Positions 51,244 through 60,240 of a DNA stretch of 64,000 bases are shown here, in pieces. The notes under the pieces were generated by a model. That model was not told where the DNA came from, ran no database searches, and worked only from the letters and a program-made list of their open reading frames with translations. Every line of letters begins with the position of its first letter. The stretch's first letter is position 1. The DNA comes from an uncultured Anaerotruncus sp. (GTDB lineage Bacteria; Bacillota; Clostridia; Oscillospirales; Acutalibacteraceae). The stretch lies in contig UQDL01000007.1 in the NCBI GenBank assembly GCA_900539775.1, positions 1 through 64,000 on the forward strand, given 5' to 3'. The translations under genes were made by a program, and so were the position numbers.

Positions 51244-52449
51244 TCAAGCCATAAAGCGGCGAATAACGCTTTCCATATCGTTATAATCCATAATGCGCGG
51301 AACGGGATATCCGGGATTACCCTCTTTGAGTGCACGGCCGATAAGAGTAGGCAAATCCTCTTCTTTGATGAAATCAAAGGTTGATGGAATGTTCATATCT
51401 GCATTAAATTTCTTAATAGCAGCAATGAATGCCTGAGCTTTTTCTGCCTCTGATGAGCCTGTGATGCCCACAATATCCGCAAGCTTTGCAAGCTGAGGAT
51501 AAATGCAATCGCCATACCACTCAAGAACATATGGCAAAATAACCGCATTGGCAAGGCCGTGCGGTGTGCCGTAAAGGCCGCCGAGGTTGTGCGCAATAGC
51601 GTGAACATAGCCAACATAAGCGCGCGTAAATGCACATCCTGCCCAGTAAGAGCCTTTAAGCATATTAGCTCTTGCCTCATAATCCTTTCCGTTATTATAA
51701 GCCTCTTCAATATTATCAAAGATAAGCTTTGTTGCCTTTTCGGCCTGCTCTCTCGTTTGCTTTGTGTTGCTTCTGCCGATGTAAGCCTCAACAGCGTGAG
51801 TGAGCGCATCCATACCTGTTGTCGATGTGATGTGCGGCGGCAAACCTACGGTAAGTTCCGGGTCAAGCACCGCGAATTTCGGACGAAGACAGATATCGTT
51901 TACTGCGTTTTTCTCATGTGTTTCGGGATCTGTTACAACAGCGGCAACAGTTGTTTCCGAGCCTGTTCCTGCGGTGGTTGGCACTGCAAAGAACGGGGGC
52001 AGTTTTTTGAGCACTTTAAGATAGCCCCTCATTTGGCGAACGGTTTGATTCGGCTTAACAACTCTTGCAGCCGCCACCTTTGCGCAATCCATGGAAGAAC
52101 CGCCGCCGAAAGCAATAAAACCCTCGCAGCCGTTTTTCAAATACATTTCACGCGCAGCCTCAATGTTGGGGATTGTGGGGTTGGGCTGAACGCCGTCATA
52201 AACGACATACTCAACACCGGCTTCTTTAAGCTTTTCAAACATTGGATCAAGCAAATTAAGGCTCATAAGGCCCTTATCCGTTACAACAAGAACTTTGTTG
52301 ATTCCTTTGCTTTTAATAAATTCAGGAAGTTTTAAAACAGAACCTTTGCCTTCAAGAAGCTGTGGCTCCGACCAATCCAAGAAATTCATGGCAAGCTTAA
52401 ATGCGCCCTGATATATACGATACCAGCACTTTTTTAATTCCCAAAGCAT
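51244..52449 (-). CDS. Iron-containing alcohol dehydrogenase
   Basis: A 401-residue group III alcohol dehydrogenase, NAD(P)H-dependent. The nucleotide-binding part shows FIAFGGGSSMDCAKVAAA and PTTAGTGSETT. The metal site has the pattern of family histidines in HAVEAYIG, HAIAHNLGGLYGTPHGLANA, with Asp in PELTVGLPP. The start is ATG 52449 behind AAGGAGG. The N-terminus (MLWELKKCWYRIYQGAFKLAMNFLDW) is longer than in most members and resembles the butanol/lactaldehyde-type subset. It may reoxidise NADH by reducing an aldehyde from sugar fermentation. Confidence 0.94.
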   Translation of the reverse strand: MLWELKKCWYRIYQGAFKLAMNFLDWSEPQLLEGKGSVLKLPEFIKSKGINKVLVVTDKGLMSLNLLDPMFEKLKEAGVEYVVYDGVQPNPTIPNIEAAREMYLKNGCEGFIAFGGGSSMDCAKVAAARVVKPNQTVRQMRGYLKVLKKLPPFFAVPTTAGTGSETTVAAVVTDPETHEKNAVNDICLRPKFAVLDPELTVGLPPHITSTTGMDALTHAVEAYIGRSNTKQTREQAEKATKLIFDNIEEAYNNGKDYEARANMLKGSYWAGCAFTRAYVGYVHAIAHNLGGLYGTPHGLANAVILPYVLEWYGDCIYPQLAKLADIVGITGSSEAEKAQAFIAAIKKFNADMNIPSTFDFIKEEDLPTLIGRALKEGNPGYPVPRIMDYNDMESVIRRFMA

Positions 52450-52483
52450 CAATATTCCTCCTTTACAATAATTTCCAATTATC

Positions 52484-52512
52484 ATTTTACTAAAAAAGCA
52501 TCAATTTTGCAA
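52484..52512 (-). promoter_or_regulatory. Promoter of the alcohol dehydrogenase gene
   Basis: Minus strand TTGCAA (52512-52507), 17-bp spacer, TAAAAT (52489-52484). Confidence 0.65.
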
Positions 52513-52610
52513 TAGCAAACTAAAAGTTATTTTTAACCCTTTATAGAATTGAAAAAATATGTTAAAATAATCCTCATACAAAACAATAATTTAGTTTAGG
52601 AGATGAAAAA

Positions 52611-53954
52611 ATGGGCAACAAAAGCCTGATTTTCTGCGGCAACAGCCCGGAATTTCTTGACGAGAAATTAACCAAAGAAAGCACGGCGGCAAACGGCGGC
52701 ACGGCTTTCAGAATACCAAGCCTGATTAACGCAAACGGCACATTGATAGCCGCCGCAGACAAGGCTTCCTGCGGAGCGGATTGGGGCTACATAGAGCTTG
52801 CCGTTCGCAGAAGCGAAGACGGCGGCAAAACTTGGAGCGATATTGAATCCGTTGCCGTGCCTCCCGCCAGAGAAACAAGAAAAAGCGCCGAGTGTTATGC
52901 CTCTGCTTTTTACATTGATCCCTGCATGGCTCTTACAAACGACGGTGAAATAATTATGATTGCCGATTTTTGGCCCGAATGCATGGGTATTCACAAAAAG
53001 AAATTGCTTGATAAAAAGAAAATCCCCTACGGTCTGCTTGACGATCAAATGGTGCCGCTGATTTATGACAGAAACGGAAGCTTTTACTATGTTAAGCCTG
53101 ACGGCACAGTGCTCAACAGCAAAAAAGAGCAAACAAATTACAGTGTTAAATCCCCCACAGGTTCTCTTTACAGAGATGACGAATACCTCGGCAACATTTA
53201 TTTAAACGGTGCCATGGGAAAAAATGAAGAAAACGCAAACACAACCTTCGGAGCGCCGCTTAAAGCGCCGAAACGCTGTTATGTTTTCATGCTTAAAAGC
53301 AGCGACGGAGGCAAAACCTGGAGTGAGCCGAAAGACATAACAAATATGATTCTTGAGGAAACGGACGGAACATTCCTCGGCGTTGCTCCCGGAGTAGGTT
53401 TAACTCTTGAAGACGGCAAAGTTGTTATGCCGCTTTACACTTTAAAGAACGGCAGTGTTTCGATTTTCACAACAGACGGCGGAGAAACATGGCACAGAAT
53501 GCGGCGCAATCCATACTGCCAAACCACGGGTGAATGGCAAATGATAAGCGCACAAAACGGAAACATAATCGGAATAGGCAGGCAAAACAATTTTGGGAAA
53601 ACGCCGGTTTGCATTTCGGAAAACGGAGCAAAAAGCTGGCTCAAATGCAAAAAAACCGCTTTAAATGCACCGAAATGCCAAAAAAGCATAATAAGCGCAG
53701 GCGGATATGTTTTTTGCTCGCACCCATCAGGAAGGCAGCGTGAAAACGGTGTTATTTCAATCGGAAAGCCAAGAATGATAAAGGGCAGCTATTCACACAT
53801 TGATTGGTTTAAGGATATTGAAATCAATAACGGATTCTTTGCATACTCTTGCCTTGCTCAAATTGACGATGACACAATCGGGGTGCTCTATGAATCGCAG
53901 CCGAGCAGCTACATTGAATTTCAAACCTTTAAAATAAGCGAAATAACAAAGTGA
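52611..53954 (+). CDS. Sialidase-family protein (GH33-like), cytoplasmic
   Basis: A 447-residue six-bladed beta-propeller. The FRIP motif (F33-R34-I35-P36, first of the arginine triad) is followed by the acidic loop AADKAS. Asp boxes are seen as SEDGGKTWS, SSDGGKTWS and TTDGGETWH. The catalytic Glu/Tyr region near the end may be VLYESQPSS. There is no signal peptide, unlike secreted sialidases, so it would act on imported sialylated sugars or have another hydrolase specificity within the fold. It is monocistronic and divergent from the alcohol dehydrogenase. Confidence 0.88.
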   Translation: MGNKSLIFCGNSPEFLDEKLTKESTAANGGTAFRIPSLINANGTLIAAADKASCGADWGYIELAVRRSEDGGKTWSDIESVAVPPARETRKSAECYASAFYIDPCMALTNDGEIIMIADFWPECMGIHKKKLLDKKKIPYGLLDDQMVPLIYDRNGSFYYVKPDGTVLNSKKEQTNYSVKSPTGSLYRDDEYLGNIYLNGAMGKNEENANTTFGAPLKAPKRCYVFMLKSSDGGKTWSEPKDITNMILEETDGTFLGVAPGVGLTLEDGKVVMPLYTLKNGSVSIFTTDGGETWHRMRRNPYCQTTGEWQMISAQNGNIIGIGRQNNFGKTPVCISENGAKSWLKCKKTALNAPKCQKSIISAGGYVFCSHPSGRQRENGVISIGKPRMIKGSYSHIDWFKDIEINNGFFAYSCLAQIDDDTIGVLYESQPSSYIEFQTFKISEITK

Positions 53955-53966
53955 TGCAAAAAACAC

Positions 53967-53995
53967 TTGAAAATCAATTAACACTATATTATAAT
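53967..53995 (+). promoter_or_regulatory. Promoter of pheST
   Basis: TTGAAA (53967-53972), 17-bp spacer, TATAAT (53990-53995), right before the T-box leader. Confidence 0.82.
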
Positions 53996-54017
53996 AATAA
54001 GCATATTAAACGCAATG

Positions 54018-54270
54018 ACGAAGAAAAGTAGCTTATTTTGATTCTTTCAGAGAACCGCGCCAAGGCTGAAAGCACGGCAGATAAAAATTTAGCGAAGTTC
54101 CCTTCCGAGCGGCTGCGCCGAAAGATATTTCAATTAAGCGCAGACGAATTGAGCAGCGTTAAAAGCTCAAAGAGTGTTTGCTTGGATTTAAACTCTTTGC
54201 AAAAATAAGGGTGGTACCGCAGGTATTAACATACTTGTCCCTAGTATTACAGGGGCAAGTATTTTTTTGT
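54018..54270 (+). promoter_or_regulatory. T-box riboswitch (tRNA-Phe sensing) with terminator
   Basis: The T-box core AGGGTGGTACCGC lies at 54208-54220. Upstream is the Stem I region, where a TTC at 54098-54100 is a suitable Phe specifier codon. Downstream a terminator stem (54231-54242 with 54251-54262, one G-U) is followed by seven T (54262-54268). Uncharged tRNA-Phe would stabilise the antiterminator and switch on pheST. The specifier assignment is inferred from the gene it controls; a second TTC at 54103 is an alternative. Confidence 0.93.
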
Positions 54271-54304
54271 CCCAAAACAGATTAAACAACGAAAGGAAGA
54301 TTTT

Positions 54305-55324
54305 ATGAAAACCGAGCTTGAAGAAATCAGAAAAGCCGCAAAAAAGGCGCTTGATTCCTTTGACACCAAGGAGCAAATCGAAGAAGCAAGAATTAAATAC
54401 CTTGGCAAAAAAGGTGAGCTTACTTCAATTTTGAAGCAGATGGGCAAGCTTTCCGCTGAGGAAAGGCCCGTTATCGGCCAGCTTGCCAATGAAATAAGAG
54501 CCGATATTGAAAAGAAAATAGCTGAAAAAAGCGCTCAAATCAAAGAGGCAGAGCTTAAGCACAGGCTTGAAAACGAAGCAATTGACGTTACAATGCCGGG
54601 CAAGGAGCCTGAAATAGGCCATAAGCACCCTCTTTCCATTGTGCTTGACGAAATCAAAGAAATATTTATGGGAATGGGCTTTGATGTTGCCGAGGGACCG
54701 GAAGTTGAATATGATTATTATAACTTTGAAGCGCTCAACATTCCGAAAGGTCACCCTGCAAGAGACACGCAGGACACTTTCTATATTGACGACAATATAG
54801 TTTTAAGAACGCAAACATCACCCATTCAAATCAGATATATGGAAAAGCATGAGCCTCCGTTCAGAATGATTGCACCGGGCAGAGTTTTCCGCTCAGATGC
54901 GGTAGATGCAACTCACTCTCCCCTTTTCCATCAAATCGAAGGGCTTGTTGTTGACAAGGGTGTTACAATGGCAGACCTTAAAGGAACACTTGAGGCATTT
55001 GCAAAACGCCTTTACGGCGAAAATACAAAAATCAGGCTTCGCCCCCACCATTTCCCGTTTACGGAGCCAAGCTGTGAAATTGACGTTTCTTGCTTTAAAT
55101 GCGGCGGCAAGGGCTGCCCGATGTGCAAGGGCGAGGGTTGGATTGAAATTCTCGGCGGCGGCATGGTGCACCCAAAGGTGCTTAAAAACGGCGGTGTTGA
55201 CCCTGAAGAATACAGCGGCTTTGCATTCGGCGTTGGCCTTGAAAGGCTTGTTATGTTCCGCTTCAACATAGACGATATGAGATTACTTTACGAAAACGAC
55301 ACAAGATTTTTGAATCAATTTTAA
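54305..55324 (+). CDS. pheS: Phenylalanine-tRNA ligase alpha subunit
   Basis: A 339-residue catalytic subunit. An N-terminal coiled coil (1-90) binds tRNA, and the class II core follows with motif 2 ([32 protein letters not shown]) and motif 3 ([18 protein letters not shown]). The phenylalanine pocket lies around [31 protein letters not shown], which contains a four-cysteine knuckle typical of this subunit. It is under T-box control and followed 14 bp later by pheT. Confidence 0.98.
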   Translation: MKTELEEIRKAAKKALDSFDTKEQIEEARIKYLGKKGELTSILKQMGKLSAEERPVIGQLANEIRADIEKKIAEKSAQIKEAELKHRLENEAIDVTMPGKEPEIGHKHPLSIVLDEIKEIFMGMGFDVAEGPEVEYDYYNFEALNIPKGHPARDTQDTFYIDDNIVLRTQTSPIQIRYMEKHEPPFRMIAPGRVFRSDAVDATHSPLFHQIEGLVVDKGVTMADLKGTLEAFAKRLYGENTKIRLRPHHFPFTEPSCEIDVSCFKCGGKGCPMCKGEGWIEILGGGMVHPKVLKNGGVDPEEYSGFAFGVGLERLVMFRFNIDDMRLLYENDTRFLNQF

Positions 55325-55338
55325 GGAGGTGCAAAACA

Positions 55339-57741
55339 ATGGTTTTATCAAGAAGATGGCTTAAAGATTATGTTAATTTAGATGATATTTCAGATAAAGA
55401 GTTTTGCGACGAAATGACTCTTTCGGGCTCAAAGGTTGAAGAATTCAAAAAAGAAGGCAGCGAGCTTGAAAACATTGTTGTTGGTCAAATCAAATCACTT
55501 GAGCGCCACCCCGATTCCGATCATCTTTGGATTTGCAAGGTTGATGTCGGCACGGAAGCAGACGAGCAAATCGTTACAGGCGCCCAAAATCTTTCCGTTG
55601 GCGATTATGTGCCTGCGGCACTTCCCGGCGCAACGGTTTACAACAGAAAAGACCACTGCATAGAAAAAATCAAAAAAGGCAAGCTAAGGGGTGTTGAATC
55701 AAACGGAATGCTTTGCTCGTTTGATGAGCTTGGACTTACACAAAATGATTTCCCTTATGCAACTGCAGACGGCATATTTATTTTGGGCGACGATTGCGAC
55801 CACACTCCGGGCGAGGACATTCGCAAGGCTATCGGTTACGATGACACATGCGTTGAATTTGAAATCACATCAAACCGCTGCGATTGTATGTCCGTAACAG
55901 GACTTGCCCGTGAAGCGGCAGCAACGTTCAACAGAGATTTTGTATTAAAGGCACCTGTTGTTAAATCCGGAAGCGGCGATGTTAACAAAATGCTTAAAGT
56001 TAACATTCAGGAACCCGATAAATGCTATCGCTACACCGGCGCCGTTGTTGAAAATGTTCGAGTTAAAGAAAGCCCCCGCTGGCTCAGAGAAAGACTTCGC
56101 GCAAGCGGTGTTCGCCCGATCAGCAACATTGTTGACATAACCAATTATGTTATGCTTGAATTCGGCCAGCCGATGCACGCATTTGACCTTCGCTTTTTGG
56201 AGGGCAACACCGTTAATGTGAGAAATGCCGTGAATGGCGAAAAAATCACCACGCTGGACGGTGTTGAGCGTGAACTTGATGACACAATGCTTGTTATTGC
56301 AGATGAAAAGAAGCCCGTTGCCGTTGCAGGCGTTATGGGCGGCGAATACAGCGGCATTATGGAAGACACCTCAACAATTGTTTTTGAATCAGCTTGCTTT
56401 AACGGTTTGTCCGTAAGAAGCACGGCAAAAGCACTCGGCATGAGAACCGAGGCTTCAAGCCGTTATGAAAAAGAGCTTGATCCCGGCGCAACAATGAATG
56501 CGCTTATGAGAGCGCTTGAGCTTGTGCAGCAGCTTGACGCCGGCGATGTGGTAAACGGTGTTGTAGACTGCTTTGTTAAGCCAAAGAAACCCGCAAAGGT
56601 TAAATTTGATTATAACTGGATAAATAATTTTATCGGCATCAACCTCAGCGAGGCAGAGCAAAAGAAAATTCTTGAAAAGATTGAATTCACATTTGATGAT
56701 GAAGGCAACATTGTGGCTCCCCCATTCAGAAACGATATTGAGCATATTGCCGACATATCGGAGGAGGTTGCTCGCTTTTACGGCTACCATAACATTCCAA
56801 ACAGAATGCTCAGCGGTGTTGCAGTAGGCAAGCTTACCGATTGGCAAAAATACATTCGCTCAATGAACGAAGCATTGATTGCCTGCGGCTGCACGGAAAC
56901 ATCTACATTCAGCTTTATCAGCCCGAAGGCATACGACAAAATAAATCTTGACAAAAATGATCCTCAAAGAGAATCGGTTGTTATCAGAAATCCTCTTGGC
57001 GAAGACACAAGCATTATGAGAACAACAATTCTGCCATCCATGCTTGATGTGCTTTCTCACAACTACAACCACAAAAACGAAAAAGCCTGCCTTTATGAAA
57101 TCGGCACTGTTTATCAACCTACAGAAAAGGGCAAGCTTCCGATAGAAAGCCAAAAAGCAGCAATCGGAATTTACGGCGGCAACGCAGATTACTATTCTCT
57201 TAAAGGCATAGTTGAAAAAGTGCTTGATATGCTCAACACAAAAGAATACGATGTTGTGCCCGTTAAAGACGATCCGTCTTTCCATCCCGGCAGAACGGCA
57301 AGATTTGTTGTTGACGGTAAGGTGCTTGCAGAGCTTGGCGAAATTCACCCAACCGTTGCTGAAAACTATAATATCGGCACACGTGTTTATGTGGCTGAAA
57401 TTGATGTTAACACCGCATATGAAAACAGGCAGCCCGGAAAAACGCACAAACCGCTGCCGAAATTCCCTGCCGTAACCCGTGACCTTGCGTTTGTTTGCGA
57501 CAGAGAAATTCCCGTTCTTTCGCTTGAAAAGGCAATAGGAGAAGCTGTTGGCAAAACCCTTGAAAAGGTTAAACTTTTTGATGTTTACGAAGGCTCTCAA
57601 ATTGAAAAAGGCAAAAAGAGCGTTGCTTTCAACATCAGAATGAGAAGTGCAGACAAAACACTTACGGATGATGAAGCCGATGCAGCGATGAAGCGTGTTA
57701 TCAAATCATTGGATAAACTAGGCATTAGCTTACGCTCTTGA
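55339..57741 (+). CDS. pheT: Phenylalanine-tRNA ligase beta subunit
   Basis: An 800-residue subunit with the family order: an EMAP-like tRNA-binding fold near residues 40-150 (VVGQIKSLERHPDSDHLWICKVD), the B3/B4 editing domain (about 210-400), B5, the catalytic-like core (ETSTFSFISP...NPLGEDTSIMRTTILPSML) and the C-terminal FDX-ACB anticodon-binding domain (KFPAVTRDLAFV...FNIRMRSADKTLTDDEAD). Length is normal. An AAGGAGG site precedes the ATG. Confidence 0.98.
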   Translation: MVLSRRWLKDYVNLDDISDKEFCDEMTLSGSKVEEFKKEGSELENIVVGQIKSLERHPDSDHLWICKVDVGTEADEQIVTGAQNLSVGDYVPAALPGATVYNRKDHCIEKIKKGKLRGVESNGMLCSFDELGLTQNDFPYATADGIFILGDDCDHTPGEDIRKAIGYDDTCVEFEITSNRCDCMSVTGLAREAAATFNRDFVLKAPVVKSGSGDVNKMLKVNIQEPDKCYRYTGAVVENVRVKESPRWLRERLRASGVRPISNIVDITNYVMLEFGQPMHAFDLRFLEGNTVNVRNAVNGEKITTLDGVERELDDTMLVIADEKKPVAVAGVMGGEYSGIMEDTSTIVFESACFNGLSVRSTAKALGMRTEASSRYEKELDPGATMNALMRALELVQQLDAGDVVNGVVDCFVKPKKPAKVKFDYNWINNFIGINLSEAEQKKILEKIEFTFDDEGNIVAPPFRNDIEHIADISEEVARFYGYHNIPNRMLSGVAVGKLTDWQKYIRSMNEALIACGCTETSTFSFISPKAYDKINLDKNDPQRESVVIRNPLGEDTSIMRTTILPSMLDVLSHNYNHKNEKACLYEIGTVYQPTEKGKLPIESQKAAIGIYGGNADYYSLKGIVEKVLDMLNTKEYDVVPVKDDPSFHPGRTARFVVDGKVLAELGEIHPTVAENYNIGTRVYVAEIDVNTAYENRQPGKTHKPLPKFPAVTRDLAFVCDREIPVLSLEKAIGEAVGKTLEKVKLFDVYEGSQIEKGKKSVAFNIRMRSADKTLTDDEADAAMKRVIKSLDKLGISLRS

Positions 57742-57794
57742 TGCAAAAAATAAGCATTTTTTACCTATTTTTTACAAATATTAAAAAATTTTAG

Positions 57795-57823
57795 TTGTAA
57801 TCAAGGCAAAAATTGTATATAAT
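57795..57823 (+). promoter_or_regulatory. Promoter of the ireB operon
   Basis: TTGTAA (57795-57800), 17-bp spacer, TATAAT (57818-57823). Confidence 0.78.
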
Positions 57824-57859
57824 GATGTTGTATATTGTTAAGCAGGAGGTGACTTTACT

Positions 57860-58105
57860 GTGACAGATAAAACAATGACCTTTAAACTCGGCGACGATCA
57901 TGAGGACTATATGAGGGACACGCTTACCCAGGTGTTTGATGCACTTAAAGAAAAAGGCTACAACCCAATTAACCAAATCGTTGGCTATATTCTTTCGGAA
58001 GACCCCACTTATATAACCACGCATAATAATGCAAGAAGCCTTATTCGTAAAATAGACCGAGATGAATTGCTTGCAGAAATGGTAAAGTCTTATCTTAACA
58101 CCTAA
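57860..58105 (+). CDS. ireB: IreB-family regulatory phosphoprotein (UPF0297)
   Basis: An 81-residue protein starting at GTG 57860 after AGGAGGTGA. It matches IreB/Yrz[63 protein letters not shown]. In Enterococcus IreB is phosphorylated on N-terminal threonines by the PASTA kinase IreK and tunes cephalosporin tolerance; here threonines 2, 5 and 7 are candidates. The kinase is not in the window. Usually the Holliday junction resolvase ruvX follows; here an unrelated small gene does. Confidence 0.95.
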   Translation: MTDKTMTFKLGDDHEDYMRDTLTQVFDALKEKGYNPINQIVGYILSEDPTYITTHNNARSLIRKIDRDELLAEMVKSYLNT

Positions 58106-58143
58106 AGATACACAACAAAATAATTTATAAAGGAGGGTTTTCT

Positions 58144-58434
58144 TTGGCAGAATTTAAAGATACATTTCTTACCTACAAAGGAAAGCCTTTGGTAAGATGC
58201 GGCAAAACCATATATTATGGTGATATGGCAGATCCGTTTGTTGCCTGCCTTCAAATTCAATCCGATAAAGAATTTAAGGATATTAAACTTTCGGACAAGG
58301 TGCTTGTTCAAATTATAAACACCGATCCGCAAGTGGGCCCAAAAGAAAAAATCGTTAAAAAAAGCGAAAAAGAGGGCATATTCAACGCACTTGATTTAGG
58401 TGCGGTTTGGCTTCAGAGAGAATTGAAGAAATAA
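58144..58434 (+). CDS. Small conserved-looking protein of unknown function (96 aa)
   Basis: A 96-residue soluble protein starting at TTG 58144, six bases after AAAGGAGGG. The sequence reads LAEFKDTFLTYKGKPLVRCGKTIYYGDMADPFVACLQIQSDKEFKDIKLSDKVLVQIINTD, then a lysine-rich stretch and a terminal helix (IFNALDLGAVWLQREL). It looks like a small beta-rich domain. It shares the ireB transcript (38-bp gap) and ends at a terminator. No catalytic motif is seen. It occupies the place where ruvX or a DUF1292 gene normally follows ireB. Confidence 0.7.
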   Translation: MAEFKDTFLTYKGKPLVRCGKTIYYGDMADPFVACLQIQSDKEFKDIKLSDKVLVQIINTDPQVGPKEKIVKKSEKEGIFNALDLGAVWLQRELKK

Positions 58435-58436
58435 CA

Positions 58437-58466
58437 AAAACGCACACCCTGTGCGGTGTGCGTTTT
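58437..58466 (+). terminator. Terminator of the ireB operon
   Basis: A perfect 12-bp stem AAAACGCACACC with its complement (58437-58448 and 58455-58466), 6-nt loop, TTTT end. Confidence 0.9.
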
Positions 58467-58555
58467 CTCATAAACAAGCATACAAAACAAGTGTTTTAGA
58501 TAATTAACGATAAATTCACAAACTGTTTGTTTATTTGCTTAGCGGAGGAAAATTG

Positions 58556-58780
58556 ATGAAAAACATTAAATTGATGAGAGTAACAAACGACTACACTCAA
58601 TTAAAATTGCAAATGGAAACAGGCATAAGCCAAAGCATGCTTTCAAAATATGAAAGCGGAGATTTAATTCCAACAACAGAAAATTTAATGATTCTTGCAG
58701 ATTTTTATAACACAAGCCTTGATTTTTTGATGGACAGAACCGATAAAAAAGAGCCCTATCCTCTGAAGAAAAATAAATAA
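58556..58780 (+). CDS. Small XRE-family helix-turn-helix regulator
   Basis: A 74-residue Cro/C1-type protein consisting almost only of the DNA-binding domain: LKLQMETGISQSMLSKYESGDLIPTTENLMILADFYNTSLDFLMDRTD is the standard five-helix fold. The start is ATG 58556 with CGGAGGAAAA upstream; the frame opens seven codons earlier across the site. It lacks a ligand domain and is monocistronic. Such proteins often regulate themselves and nearby genes. The target is unknown. Confidence 0.88.
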   Translation: MKNIKLMRVTNDYTQLKLQMETGISQSMLSKYESGDLIPTTENLMILADFYNTSLDFLMDRTDKKEPYPLKKNK

Positions 58781-58805
58781 AGCAATTTTAAACCGAAAAT
58801 TACAT

Positions 58806-58841
58806 TAGCCTTGTGCGTTTTTTAAGAATTGCACAAGGCTA
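58806..58841 (+). terminator. Terminator of the XRE gene
   Basis: An 11-bp stem TAGCCTTGTGC with its complement (58806-58816 and 58831-58841), 14-nt loop. Confidence 0.7.
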
Positions 58842-58852
58842 TATTATTGCGC

Positions 58853-58890
58853 AAAAAGCCTGCAAGCACAACCGTGTTTACAGGCTTTTT
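58853..58890. terminator. Terminator of the NahK-like kinase gene
   Basis: AAAAAGCCTG (58853-58862) pairs with CAGGCTTTTT (58881-58890), usable in both directions. Confidence 0.8.
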
Positions 58891-58896
58891 TATGAT

Positions 58897-59994
58897 TTAT
58901 TTTACGGATGCTATAATTTCATTCATTTGATCCATTTTGCGTTCCATATCGGCAACAAGAGCGAACTGGTTTTTTGCACGCACAAGATTATGCTCCGGAT
59001 AATCTGTTTTAAAATAAGTGTCTCCGTTTAAATAATCCGCCAAGAAACGCATACCGCATTCAAAGGTCATCAGCAAAGAGGCAAACGCAAGATTATCTTT
59101 TTCTGCCTTATTAAAGCTTCCGCCTGCTTCCGAAAGGAAACCTTCCGCATATGCCTTAAAATAATCAAGGCTGAGTGAAACCTTGCTTAAATCGGCTTCA
59201 TCTTCCACTGCCGTATTTGCGCCGAAGCGAATTGAATCGCCAAAATCATAGAGTGCAAGCCCCGGCATAACAGTGTCCAAATCAATAACGCAAATTGCCT
59301 TTGTGCTGTTTGCATCAAACATAACGTTATTAAGCTTAGTGTCGTTATGGGTTACTCTGATTGGCAGCTCGCCTGAATCAATCATATTAACAAGGCGAGA
59401 GCAAATTTCCTTTCTTGAGCAGACGAATTCAATTTCATCACGGCACGAATCTTTTCTGCCGGAAAGATTATTCTCAACAGCCGGCAAAAATTCATTTTTA
59501 AACCTATATGCCGTATTGTGAAAATTCGGAATTGTTTCATAAAGAGAATCGGCAGGAAAATCCGAAAGAAGCCTTTGGAATTTACCGAAAGCTATGCCGC
59601 TTTCCTTAAAAAGCTCCGGGCTGTCCACACTGTTATAGCTGACTGAATCGGTAACGAAAATATAAGAACGATAGCAATCGCCGTTTGAAGCTTTATAAAA
59701 TTTATCTCCGTTCTTGGTTTTTATGAAATGAAGCGTTTCCCTGTTTTCATCTCCGCCCGATTTTTTGATTTCGTTTCTGAGATAAGAAGTAACACTGAAA
59801 ACATTTTCCATAAGATTTTCTATATTTTTGAAAATTCCGGTGTTTATCTTTTGGATGATATACTTACATTCCTCACCGCCGTTATTATAAGTTGCAAGGT
59901 AAGTTGTGTTTATATGACCCGAACCGAAAATTTCACAATTTTGAAGTTCGCCTTTAAAATCAAATTGACTTATAACCTCGTCTAATATTGACAT
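58897..59994 (-). CDS. Aminoglycoside-phosphotransferase-fold kinase, NahK-like
   Basis: A 365-residue kinase of the APH/choline-kinase fold. The start is ATG 59994 (MSILDEVISQF) behind AGGAGG. The nucleotide loop is FGSGHINTTYLA, the catalytic loop VTHNDTKLNNVMFD (HNDxxxxN) and the metal-binding aspartate ICVIDLDTVMPG. The IIQKINTGIFKNIENLMEN block and the overall layout match N-acetylhexosamine 1-kinases, which phosphorylate GlcNAc/GalNAc released from mucin or milk glycans. No lacto-N-biose phosphorylase lies beside it, so the exact substrate is open. Confidence 0.82.
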   Translation of the reverse strand: MSILDEVISQFDFKGELQNCEIFGSGHINTTYLATYNNGGEECKYIIQKINTGIFKNIENLMENVFSVTSYLRNEIKKSGGDENRETLHFIKTKNGDKFYKASNGDCYRSYIFVTDSVSYNSVDSPELFKESGIAFGKFQRLLSDFPADSLYETIPNFHNTAYRFKNEFLPAVENNLSGRKDSCRDEIEFVCSRKEICSRLVNMIDSGELPIRVTHNDTKLNNVMFDANSTKAICVIDLDTVMPGLALYDFGDSIRFGANTAVEDEADLSKVSLSLDYFKAYAEGFLSEAGGSFNKAEKDNLAFASLLMTFECGMRFLADYLNGDTYFKTDYPEHNLVRAKNQFALVADMERKMDQMNEIIASVK

Positions 59995-60150
59995 AATACG
60001 CCTCCTAAGGGCTTTTTTCATTGAATAATTTATATTATTTTATCACATTGAAAGATATTTGTAAACAACAATATTTTTTGCAAAATTCACTGACAGGTGG
60101 GATTCTGTTAGAACGATTTAATAAAGGCAACCCACAATAAAAATCAGCGA

Positions 60151-60182
60151 AAAAAATATGCCAACACTTTCGTATTGGCATA
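60151..60182 (-). terminator. Terminator of the macA/macB operon
   Basis: TATGCCAA (60157-60164) pairs with TTGGCATA (60175-60182), with a T tail on the minus strand. Confidence 0.8.
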
Positions 60183-60240
60183 CATTTATTAAATTAAAAT
60201 CGGCGAAATTTGCCGCATGCAAATGCTTATAAGCCAATCA

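Noticed and set aside
56860..57600. 246-codon minus-strand frame antisense to pheT
   Set aside because: It is a codon-usage shadow of the well-supported pheT gene.
60022..60150. Possible promoter of the NahK-like kinase
   Set aside because: A TAAAAT-like -10 is present on the minus strand, but I could not place a -35 at an acceptable distance with certainty.
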